A stretch of 64,000 nucleotides of DNA from Lachnospiraceae bacterium (GTDB lineage Bacteria; Bacillota; Clostridia; Lachnospirales; Lachnospiraceae): positions 31,127 through 95,126 of the forward strand of contig JAFVBO010000089.1 in assembly GCA_017479935.1 (NCBI GenBank), given 5' to 3'. The translations under genes were made by a program, and so were the position numbers. Within the stretch, counting starts at the first letter, position 1, and every line of letters begins with the position of its first letter. Below, piece after piece: positions 27,323 to 35,250 of the stretch. The notes beneath the pieces are model-generated. The model saw only the letters and a list, made by a program, of their open reading frames with translations, was not told where the DNA came from and did not search any database.

Positions 27323-28645
27323 TTATATTACGGATTTTGGGCGTTTGTTATCGTTCAGGTTGTATGTAATTCCTTCCGGAAATAGTATTTCCACGCGAAA
27401 AATGTCCTTGACTAATGAAATGGTAAGTTCTCCCCCATACTGTTCTGCCAGTTTTTTCATACTCTTTACTCCAAAACCATGATAGTCGCCGGTTTTGTTT
27501 GTACAAGGCAATCCGTCTTTAAATGCAAGCGGCCCGTCAAAATAGTTTTCAATTACGATGTAACTGGCCTTTCCGCGGCGGCTGCCATGGATACTGATGC
27601 TGCGGCGGCTCTCGTCCAGAGCAGATACGGCTTCAATGGCGTTGTCAATGGCATTCCCGAACAGAGAATAGATATCGCTGTAATGCATCCCATCTATAAC
27701 TGACGAATCCATCATGCAGGTGAGGCGAATCATCTTGTTGGAGCAGAGCAGTTTTTTCTCCATAAGGATAATGTCAAGCGCATCATTTCCCGTACGTATA
27801 TTTGCTTCATAAATTCGAAGAGCATCGCTGATTTTACTTAACTCGGCAGGGTCAATATTGCAATCCAACTGGCGGATTTGATGCCGAAGATCATGACATT
27901 TGATGTTGATTGTCTCGATATTTTCCTTTGAAAGCTGGTACTGCGACTTTGCCTTTTCTACCATGTGTTCCAGGATCGCCATCTCTGTCTCTTTCTGGTT
28001 CAGCCGGACCAGGCTGAATTCCAGCATAAGAGCCAGGAGGCAGGACAGGATGGAAAAAAGGAGCGTAACGACAACTGCCCCCTTGTCTCCGGACCGATGG
28101 GCATATACGATACCAAACAGCGCGAGGAAAATCATAATGGTCAGGATGATGGCGGACAGGGTAGCCTGAAGCCGGTTGTTGACCTGAACCGGGGTATTGG
28201 ATTCCATGTGCCGCAGGTAAGATACATGAAGAAGGACAGCCCAAACGACCCAGATCGCAAAAGACAGAAGCAGTTCACCAGCCGCACTTAAGGGTATGGG
28301 ATGGAAGAGGCGAATGAGATAAGCGCTCTGGTAAGAAATATGTTGTAAACAATAGCCCGTCACCCCGGCGAAGAGCGCTGCCCATATGTCACCCTGAAAG
28401 GAAAGGAAGATGGACAGAATAGATACGAGAAAAATGACAAGGTACTTGGCAGCGCCCATCCACAAAAAAGGATGAAGGGCGGCCACTCGGCTCCAGAAGA
28501 AGGCAATCCATAACGGAATGGCAGTCGAAAAGAGGAGACGAAGTCCAAACAGGTTCCGTTTGCCATAACGGTGGCAGATCAGATATTCGGACAATAGCAG
28601 AAAGATGGCAAAATCGGTTCGATTATAAAAAGTAAAAAAATCCAT
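27323..28645 (-). CDS. GHKL sensor histidine kinase (AgrC/LytS-like)
   Basis: A 440-residue membrane sensor kinase. The first 190 or so residues hold about six hydrophobic helices, followed by a cytoplasmic coiled stretch. The likely phospho-acceptor is His251 in CHDLRHQ, as in the AgrC/ComD-type GHKL family. The C-terminal HATPase_c-5-like domain has the N-box NAIDNAIEAV and the G-box GFGVKSMKKLAEQYGG. The start at 28645 is preferred to 28669 because AAGGAGA lies six bases upstream. It is encoded 66 bases after the LytTR response regulator and surely works with it. AgrC-type kinases often sense peptides, but no AgrB/AgrD-like genes are visible nearby, so the signal is unknown. Confidence 0.9.
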   Translation of the reverse strand: MDFFTFYNRTDFAIFLLLSEYLICHRYGKRNLFGLRLLFSTAIPLWIAFFWSRVAALHPFLWMGAAKYLVIFLVSILSIFLSFQGDIWAALFAGVTGYCLQHISYQSAYLIRLFHPIPLSAAGELLLSFAIWVVWAVLLHVSYLRHMESNTPVQVNNRLQATLSAIILTIMIFLALFGIVYAHRSGDKGAVVVTLLFSILSCLLALMLEFSLVRLNQKETEMAILEHMVEKAKSQYQLSKENIETINIKCHDLRHQIRQLDCNIDPAELSKISDALRIYEANIRTGNDALDIILMEKKLLCSNKMIRLTCMMDSSVIDGMHYSDIYSLFGNAIDNAIEAVSALDESRRSISIHGSRRGKASYIVIENYFDGPLAFKDGLPCTNKTGDYHGFGVKSMKKLAEQYGGELTISLVKDIFRVEILFPEGITYNLNDNKRPKSVI

Positions 28646-28711
28646 GACAGGTCTCCTTATCCAAACCAAGGGAAGGCGCTATAACACAGCCCGAATACAG
28701 GCTGATTGCAT

Positions 28712-29404
28712 CTACACGCTCTGCATGAGAATTTTGATGAATTCTTTTTTTCTTGCCCGGCTGATCGGGATCTCCTCGTTTCCGATTTTCACAGTGTTCC
28801 CATCTACTTCCCGGCAATGCTTCAGGTTTACGATGTAACTGGTGTTACAACGGGCGAAACCGTATGGCGCTAACTCTTTTTCCCAATAGTTCATGCTTTT
28901 ATAGGTCGAAAAGCTGTCATAGGTAGTATGAAAAGTGATTTGGTGTGAGACAGAATCAATGTACAGGATTTCCTGTGGATAAAAGACCCGTACGCCCCTC
29001 TGAAAGGGAATGACGATCTTTTTATGATTTTGTTCCAGGGATTGACGAACTCGTTCCAGCCGCATCCGGATGTCGGGATACCAGATTGGCTTTAGTACAT
29101 AGTCCATCGCGCCAACGGAATAGCCTTGCAGAGCATAATGTGCCATGTTGGTGACGAAAATCAGAATAACAGTGGGATCCTGTTCCCGCAACTCCCGGGC
29201 TGTTTCAATTCCGTTCAGTCCCGGCATTTCTATATCCATGAAAACCAGATTGTAATGGGACGTAAAAGTGCGCATAAACAATATACCGGAACTGAATACA
29301 GCTGTTTCGATCATTTCCCCGGTTTCCTCCGCGTATTGGCGAACATAGTTTTCCAGGGTTGCCGCATCTGTTTTATCGTTTTCCACAATTGCAACCGAGA
29401 TCAT
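28712..29404 (-). CDS. LytTR-family response regulator
   Basis: A 230-residue DNA-binding response regulator. The receiver domain (1-120) has the phospho-acceptor Asp57 in LVFMDIEMPG and Lys in VLKPI; the LytTR DNA-binding domain occupies about 135-230 (YIVNLKHCREV is typical). ATG 29404 is chosen because GGGGAGGAG lies eight bases upstream, and an ATG ten codons earlier lacks one. LytTR regulators usually bind paired 9-bp direct repeats with a period of about 21 bases; a candidate pair lies upstream of the GH3 genes at 39201-39231. Its place between the two GH3 blocks makes it the best candidate local regulator of them (inference). Confidence 0.9.
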   Translation of the reverse strand: MISVAIVENDKTDAATLENYVRQYAEETGEMIETAVFSSGILFMRTFTSHYNLVFMDIEMPGLNGIETARELREQDPTVILIFVTNMAHYALQGYSVGAMDYVLKPIWYPDIRMRLERVRQSLEQNHKKIVIPFQRGVRVFYPQEILYIDSVSHQITFHTTYDSFSTYKSMNYWEKELAPYGFARCNTSYIVNLKHCREVDGNTVKIGNEEIPISRARKKEFIKILMQSV

Positions 29405-29476
29405 ATTCCGAACTCCTCCCCTATGATCACGCAACCGTGCTGAAAGTTGACGTACCCTTCTGATTATGACAGATCT

Positions 29477-29503
29477 GTAACGGTTCAGGTACTGATCTGT
29501 TAC
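29477..29503. repeat. 27-bp palindromic repeat
   Basis: This imperfect palindrome begins GTAACGGTTCAGGT and ends CTGATCTGTTAC. It matches the reverse complement of the element at 35125-35151 at all but two positions. It lies upstream of the response regulator. Confidence 0.7.
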
Positions 29504-29759
29504 AACTGTTTATGACCGGCTGGGCCTGAACATCTATGATCATTCTATCATAAGTAGAGAAGACCATTCAACCAATCATTCCTAAATGGGCGTTTTTTTT
29601 TCGAAAACGGTTCATGAAAAATAGCTCCCATTGTATATCGACTGGATTCGCATAAAAACCTACGGTTTTCGTGAATGAAGGGGGTGTTTAAGCTGGTGCC
29701 GTGGCTGTTGCGTGAAGCGTATTAGTGATAGGAGGAAAGCAGTGAGATCCGAGAAAACA

Positions 29760-29884
29760 GAGGCACCATCGGCGTAAAGTTTTCCGGCAGCCAGGAAAGC
29801 TTCGGGGCGTCCCACTGCCAAAGTGGTACGGATCCCCTCGCTTCCAAACGCTGCCGGAAAATCTTTCACGCCGATGGTGCCTCC
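29760..29884. repeat. long imperfect inverted repeat after a GH3 gene
   Basis: The outer arms (29760-29791 and 29850-29883) agree over about 32 bases with two single-base gaps; they start GAGGCACCATCGGCGT and continue TTTTCCGGCAGC. The inner parts also pair patchily (GGAA, GGGG, CCACT). It begins four bases beyond the stop codon of the minus-strand GH3 at 29889. No T-tract is visible. It may be an mRNA 3' stabiliser or a MITE-like insertion. Confidence 0.65.
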
Positions 29885-29888
29885 ACTA

Positions 29889-32849
29889 TTATGCCTTGCT
29901 TTTGGCGATACTCTTTCGGATGGCGAAAACGCCCCAGATAGCCAGACCAACAGCCATGATGATGTCGACAAGGAGGAGAACCGTGACCCACATCGGCTGT
30001 ACAGTTCCCCAAACAACGCCTTGGCCATGCCCGTTCATCGCATTGGTCTGCGCAATCGTATACAAAACGTCTTTTGTCGCCTGGCGCATCAGGGAGACCT
30101 GCGTGTCGGAAATACCGGAATACATCGGTTTTTTGTCCTGTGTGAGGTTAAGATCGCCGCCCGCGCGGATCATCTGATCGGCTGGCATATACTCGCAAAG
30201 ATTATAGTCGGTGATCACAGCTCCTCTAAAGCCCCATTCCCCACTCAGAATATCGGTGATCAATCCGCGGTGACCGCCCGTCCACATCGTTCCTATTCGA
30301 TTGAAGGAACTCATGACCGCGATCGTTCCACCTTGCTTGACTGCGTATTCAAACGGTTTGAGATAGATTTCCCGTATCGCCTGTTCGTTTGCCCACGTAA
30401 GTACACCGTTGGCATCACGGGCCGTTTCCTGATCGTTCAGAGCGAAGTGTTTGACAAAACAGGCAACCCCCTGGGTTTTGGCGCCGGCAATCACATTCGC
30501 CGCCATCATGCCCGACAGCAATCCGTCTTCGCTGTAATATTCCCAGTTTCTGCCTGAAAACGGAGAACGGTGGATATTGACAGCAGGCGCGTACCATCCG
30601 GCATAGGTCCGGCCGTCGCCTCTCTGGTTGCCGTAAAAACTCTCGATTCCCACCATGATGCCCATATCGTGTGCAAGGGCCTTGTTGAACGTTGCGCCGA
30701 TCACACATTCGGAGGCATAGAAGCAGGTACCGTAAATCGTAGGATCGCCCATGAACGCTGTAAAACCAGCGGGTCCGTCCCCTTCGGTCGTAACCGGCAA
30801 GTCAATATGGGCGATCGATACCGTCTTGAAATTGGCTTGTCCGATCAGTGTTGCCATCTCTTCCTGCGTCAGCGAGTCAAGGAGCTCGTTCCAGCGCTCA
30901 TCCTCATAATCCACCTTGATTCCGTCCTCGGTCAGCTTTATAAAATCGTAAAGCTTCAGGTCGGTTTCTTCTCCATGCCGGAAGGTTTCCGTTGTGTAAT
31001 ATGGTTGAGACTCGTCGTTTTGGGTCCAAACAAGCGACGCGATAAAATCAGGAGATATCTCCCGTTCTTCCGCTGTTGCGACCTTGGGGAAGGTGTAATC
31101 CCAATCGTTTCTGGACAAGTAGGTATGTATGTGCGAGCTCACATCGTCAAAGCGGTTGATGACCTCTGCGTCTTCGTTGGTTCGATCATAGGGGTACTGA
31201 ATGGGAGTGCAGACATAGCTCGCGCTGAGTTTCTCTGAATTCTCTCCCGCCCAGGCGTCATGAGAATCACGTCCCAAACGGACTGTGTACACTCCGGCGT
31301 CCAGCTCATAACCGCAAAATCCGTTGTGATTCGCATCGTTGTAATCATACGATGCCATATCACTGACATTCATGGTCAACGTCACCTGCTCTGTTGCGCC
31401 TGGCTGGATCAGCGGCGTTTTTTCAAACGTACCCAGTACAACATGCGGTTTTTCTATCTCGCCCGCCCAATAGCAGGGCGTATAGTAAAGCTGAACCACG
31501 TCTTTTCCGGCAACAGATCCGGTGTTCGTGACGTTCACTGTCACAGAAATGCTGTCCTTCTCTTCCAGAACGGATGCGCCGGCAGGCGAAATATCCGCGA
31601 TGTCCCACGCGAAGGTCGTATAGGAAAGACCGTAGCCGAACGGATAAACCACCGCGTCGTCATACCAGGCTTCACCGTCCGTATAGCCCCTTGTCTCATA
31701 GTAGCGGTAACCAAGGTAGATTCCTTCTTCGTATTCGACAAAATAATAGCCCTGCCCGGCTCCGCCGACAGTGTATTCATGGTCGGCTGCTGTTTTCTGT
31801 TCAAAATTTCCCGCAAAGTTGTTGCCGAAATTCTGCCACGTGGGATCCGCAGAGAAGTCCCGGGCATAAAGGTCTACGGTACGTCCCGAAGGATTGATCT
31901 CTCCGGAAAGGAGTCGGCCCAGTGCGCTTAACCCTGTCCCGCCAGGGTTTCCGATCCATACCGCGGCGTCAATCCTGCCGAGTGTATTGTCCTTGATAAA
32001 TCCGAGTTCCATCGGCGTCGAACAGTTGATCACAACGATCACTTTTTTGAATACCGAATTGCTCAGCGACGCAATCAGCGCCCGTTCGTTTTTGTCGAGT
32101 TGCAGGTAATGCGCGGACGCCTCCGCACCGGATAACGCTGTCTGGTTCGTAAAATCCTGCATCATCGTTCTCGGCAGGTCATAGCCCTCTCCTCCGATGC
32201 GCGTGATGACCACGATCGCGGCGTCGGAATACTCCGGATAACTGGCGCTGATTTCGCCCGTATACAGACCAAGCGGCGTTTCACCCGTAGCAAAACCAGC
32301 GATGTCTGTACCCATCTGAGGACTTACCGCCCGCCCTTTTCCGGATTGCCCGCCTTCATAGAAGGATCTGAGCGTGGGGTTCACTTCAAAGCCCGCATTC
32401 GATAATGCTGCGTACAAATCAACGGTATCGTCCGTGGAACGGGCCGATGACCCGGAGCCGCCGTACACGATATTCACCGAGTTTTTACCGAAGACGCTGA
32501 CCTTTGCGCCTTTGGCAAGAGGAAGAGCGTTCTGCTCGTTTTTCAGCAATACAAACCCTTCCCCGGCTATTTCCTCGTTGAGCAGATTCGCTGCTTTCAA
32601 AGCCTCTTCCTTGCTGGTGATCCCCGGGGAACGAAATTGCTCAAAATTGTTTGTGTCTACCGAATAATACTGATATTGGGAAGGATCTCCCGAAATGACC
32701 TTGTTTCTGTTTCCTCCGAAAACGGCGCTGACCGTTCCGAACAGAAAGGCGTTCTGTGTCAGAACGAGAGTCACAGTCAAAAGAAGCGCAACCAGGGCGA
32801 CCGTCGTAATGAACCACCCTTTCGAGTATTTCCATATGCTTTTTATCAT
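29889..32849 (-). CDS. Membrane-tethered GH3 glycosidase with TM helices at both ends
   Basis: A 986-residue reversed-order GH3 enzyme. A signal-anchor helix (about 13-35) leads to the sandwich domain (about 85-410, FGYGLSYTT), FnIII-like domain (about 425-535) and catalytic barrel (about 645-940), which has VKHF and the expected nucleophile D881 in GAVITDYNL. A C-terminal helix (about 948-970) ends in a Lys-rich tail, so both ends should be cytoplasmic. It starts only 13 bases after the stop of the CBM lipoprotein gene, so the two are almost certainly co-transcribed, with the ribosome binding site inside that gap. Its layout and sequence resemble the GH3 at 5978, which occupies the same place in the first triad. 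Confidence 0.9.
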   Translation of the reverse strand: MIKSIWKYSKGWFITTVALVALLLTVTLVLTQNAFLFGTVSAVFGGNRNKVISGDPSQYQYYSVDTNNFEQFRSPGITSKEEALKAANLLNEEIAGEGFVLLKNEQNALPLAKGAKVSVFGKNSVNIVYGGSGSSARSTDDTVDLYAALSNAGFEVNPTLRSFYEGGQSGKGRAVSPQMGTDIAGFATGETPLGLYTGEISASYPEYSDAAIVVITRIGGEGYDLPRTMMQDFTNQTALSGAEASAHYLQLDKNERALIASLSNSVFKKVIVVINCSTPMELGFIKDNTLGRIDAAVWIGNPGGTGLSALGRLLSGEINPSGRTVDLYARDFSADPTWQNFGNNFAGNFEQKTAADHEYTVGGAGQGYYFVEYEEGIYLGYRYYETRGYTDGEAWYDDAVVYPFGYGLSYTTFAWDIADISPAGASVLEEKDSISVTVNVTNTGSVAGKDVVQLYYTPCYWAGEIEKPHVVLGTFEKTPLIQPGATEQVTLTMNVSDMASYDYNDANHNGFCGYELDAGVYTVRLGRDSHDAWAGENSEKLSASYVCTPIQYPYDRTNEDAEVINRFDDVSSHIHTYLSRNDWDYTFPKVATAEEREISPDFIASLVWTQNDESQPYYTTETFRHGEETDLKLYDFIKLTEDGIKVDYEDERWNELLDSLTQEEMATLIGQANFKTVSIAHIDLPVTTEGDGPAGFTAFMGDPTIYGTCFYASECVIGATFNKALAHDMGIMVGIESFYGNQRGDGRTYAGWYAPAVNIHRSPFSGRNWEYYSEDGLLSGMMAANVIAGAKTQGVACFVKHFALNDQETARDANGVLTWANEQAIREIYLKPFEYAVKQGGTIAVMSSFNRIGTMWTGGHRGLITDILSGEWGFRGAVITDYNLCEYMPADQMIRAGGDLNLTQDKKPMYSGISDTQVSLMRQATKDVLYTIAQTNAMNGHGQGVVWGTVQPMWVTVLLLVDIIMAVGLAIWGVFAIRKSIAKSKA

Positions 32850-32862
32850 GTTCTTTGCACCT

Positions 32863-34944
32863 CTAATTCTGCGTAAACGAGGGGAGATTATAAAGCGCGG
32901 GTCTCCACGACAGCGTTGCGCCGTTCAGGTTTTCAAGTTCCAATGCGTCAATGGCAGGGCAGTACGAATTGCCGTCGTTATTATCGTTCGCAAGCAATTC
33001 GATTACAATTGTATTCCTCCCGTTCACAAGATCCACGCTGCCAAGCGTATATTTCAGGAACTCTTCCAATTGACCGGAGCTGTTTTCGATATTCACAGAT
33101 CCGTAATCAAGACTATTCCCGTTGACCCGTACGTCAAACTCGCTTGGATCGATCGAGAAGGCTGCCGCAATTTCCGAATCCAGGTACACGCTCAAAGATG
33201 CGCCGGAGACTGCTTTATCCGATTCAAACAGGAATTCAAACGTCATCTGACCGTATGTGTATGGAATATAAAAACCGCCGCCGACACGCTCGCAGTCCTT
33301 GCCATTTTTGCTTCTGCTCGCAATGACTTCCGGCACAGAATCGATCAATCCGGCTTCCTGTGCGGAACCGGAGTATCCGGCGCCTGCCTTGCCCCGAAGA
33401 TCGGTATATTCCGCCTCAAAACACGTCACGCCGCTGACGGCCGCATCCTCAATGTGGAAGGTAAAGATCGCCGATTTAGAGGAAAACCCTTCCGCGCTTG
33501 CAATCACCGTAATCTGAGCGAGTCTTGCAGATTTTGCGGGGGTACCCGAAAGCACACCGTTTTCCGAGAGTGTCATTCCTTCCGGAATACCGGATTTTGC
33601 TTCATAGGTAATGACTGTATGCGTATCTTCAAAGCCTGCAGGCAACGCAGCAGTCGCAAGGTCGACAGAGCAGCTTTCACCGACAAACAAATCCTTACTG
33701 GCATCGCCGGAGTAGTTCACCCCTTTATATATAAGGGAGACCAGCACGGATAAAGTATAGGTTTTTGTGACCGATTCGCACCCTGGCGCGGATGCGGTGA
33801 CGGTGAACGCAAAGTCCCCCGTTTGATTTGCCTTTCCCGAAAGCGTGCCGTTGGAATAGAACGTGATCCCTTCGGGAAGATCGCCCGAAGTAATCTCGAA
33901 CGTGACCGTCTGGCGATTGGAGGTGTTTGCGCTAATCGCACCGCTGTAATTGGTGTTCGCCTCGGTTGGATTGAGCTCGTCGTCTGTAAAGGTGATTTTT
34001 CCCTCTGTAACGACCAGTCCGAGGCCAGGATTCACACGCAGAGAGAAGTACGCCTGGGCGCTCGTAAATCCGTCTGCGCTTGCCAAAACGGTGAACGAGT
34101 ATATTCCCGCCTCCGTCGGTGTACCGTGGATCATTCCTTCCTCCGATAGAACAAGCCCGTCGGGAAGAGCGGAAGCGGGGTCGATCCGGTAGGATACGTC
34201 GACAGAAGGAACCTGTCCTGTGCCATCCTTGGCAACAGCAACCGATCCCGTATAGTAACTGCCTTCCGTTGCATTCTGCAAGGCAGCCGGTTCAAAAGAC
34301 AGCCAGGGTTCGCTGACGGTGATCGTTACGGTAGCATCCGCGCTCGCGCAATCGGGAGCGGATGCGGTTACAGTCAAAAGGATCTCTCCCGCTTCTGCGA
34401 TCATGCCTGATAACAAACCGTTTCCGCTTAGCGTAATACCGTCGGGCAAAGACGTCCCGTCACTCTTGATCGCATAAACGATCCCCGCGGCTCCGGTTGC
34501 GGCAGCGATACTTTCCTCAAAAGCAGTATTCTTTGCCACCTTAAGTTCCATATCTGAGTAGGTCAGGGTTCCTTCTTCAACCGCAATGACAAAATCGGCC
34601 TCGGCGGAGTTCTTCCCGGACATGGCCACCACTGTGAACGAATTGCCGGATGTTTTTGCGATCGGAGTGCCGGTAATGAAACCGTCGGAATCCATTGCCA
34701 GTCCCTTAGGCAAAGCGGTTCCTTCCTTAACCGAATAGGTGATCGCGTCCGTGCCGGAAGCCGTTCCTACGAAAGCGTTGTATTCCACGCCGACTTTACC
34801 CGTCATCAGTGTGCCGCCCGTGTACACGAGGGATGTGCTGTTTCCGCCACAGGATGCGAGGATCGAAGCAGCAGGTAAAACACAGATCAGCAAGGCAAAG
34901 AGTAGTGCCGCAGATGACTTCACTTTATTAATCATTCTCATCAT
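32863..34944 (-). CDS. Lipoprotein with five He_PIG Ig-like repeats and a CBM-like domain
   Basis: A 693-residue surface lipoprotein; lipobox ILASC (Cys32). ATG 34944 is preferred since AGGAGA precedes it. Five He_PIG (cadherin-like Ig) domains fill about 38-510; each shows the signature seen in LPDGLVLSEEGMIHGTP or LPEGITFYSNGTLSGKA. The final 180 residues open FEAEYTDLRGKAGAGYSG and match the CBM-like ends of the lipoproteins at 4572 and 20262. The binding domain is thus conserved while the stalk has changed from InlB repeats to Ig domains. It sits between a secreted and a two-TM GH3 gene, the same position as the lipoprotein in the first triad. Probable role: holding the glycan for the flanking enzymes. 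Confidence 0.85.
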   Translation of the reverse strand: MMRMINKVKSSAALLFALLICVLPAASILASCGGNSTSLVYTGGTLMTGKVGVEYNAFVGTASGTDAITYSVKEGTALPKGLAMDSDGFITGTPIAKTSGNSFTVVAMSGKNSAEADFVIAVEEGTLTYSDMELKVAKNTAFEESIAAATGAAGIVYAIKSDGTSLPDGITLSGNGLLSGMIAEAGEILLTVTASAPDCASADATVTITVSEPWLSFEPAALQNATEGSYYTGSVAVAKDGTGQVPSVDVSYRIDPASALPDGLVLSEEGMIHGTPTEAGIYSFTVLASADGFTSAQAYFSLRVNPGLGLVVTEGKITFTDDELNPTEANTNYSGAISANTSNRQTVTFEITSGDLPEGITFYSNGTLSGKANQTGDFAFTVTASAPGCESVTKTYTLSVLVSLIYKGVNYSGDASKDLFVGESCSVDLATAALPAGFEDTHTVITYEAKSGIPEGMTLSENGVLSGTPAKSARLAQITVIASAEGFSSKSAIFTFHIEDAAVSGVTCFEAEYTDLRGKAGAGYSGSAQEAGLIDSVPEVIASRSKNGKDCERVGGGFYIPYTYGQMTFEFLFESDKAVSGASLSVYLDSEIAAAFSIDPSEFDVRVNGNSLDYGSVNIENSSGQLEEFLKYTLGSVDLVNGRNTIVIELLANDNNDGNSYCPAIDALELENLNGATLSWRPALYNLPSFTQN

Positions 34945-35250
34945 ATCGATTCTCCTAACGACACGTAGAAACACTTGAAATCCGGAACGAGTTTTCTCGT
35001 GCTTCTTGTCTATACCGCGCAGTCAGAGGTTTCGAATTCGATTTATCCTATCGCGCGGGTATAAATGAAGATTACGAGCGGAAGAACACGTGGTCGATCC
35101 GCCCGTAATCCAATGAACCAAATCGTAACAGCTCAGTACCTGAGCCGTTACGATGCCACAGGCAAGCCGGTTTCCGGTTTGCTAATTCCGGCGCTGCCTG
35201 TCATGGCAAGTGCGCAGCTTCCATTGACCGCCGCAACTTAAAAACCTTTT
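34945..35250. other. 306-base spacer with palindromes between secreted GH3 and lipoprotein
   Basis: No gene is visible. It holds the 27-bp palindrome at 35125-35151 and a hairpin with arms ACAGGCA (35158-35164) and TGCCTGT (35195-35201) just beyond the upstream GH3 stop codon. No clear promoter for the lipoprotein was found. Confidence 0.6.
35125..35151. repeat. 27-bp palindromic repeat, opposite orientation
   Basis: It begins GTAACAGCTCAGTACC and ends GAGCCGTTAC. Its reverse complement differs from the element at 29477 in only two bases, marking a small repeat family that also includes the outer arms of 27234-27313. Confidence 0.7.

Noticed and set aside
29614..29655. Tiny ORF MKNSSHCISTGFA as a signal peptide for the AgrC-like kinase
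   Set aside because: It has no ribosome binding site, no processing enzyme gene nearby and no typical AgrD layout.
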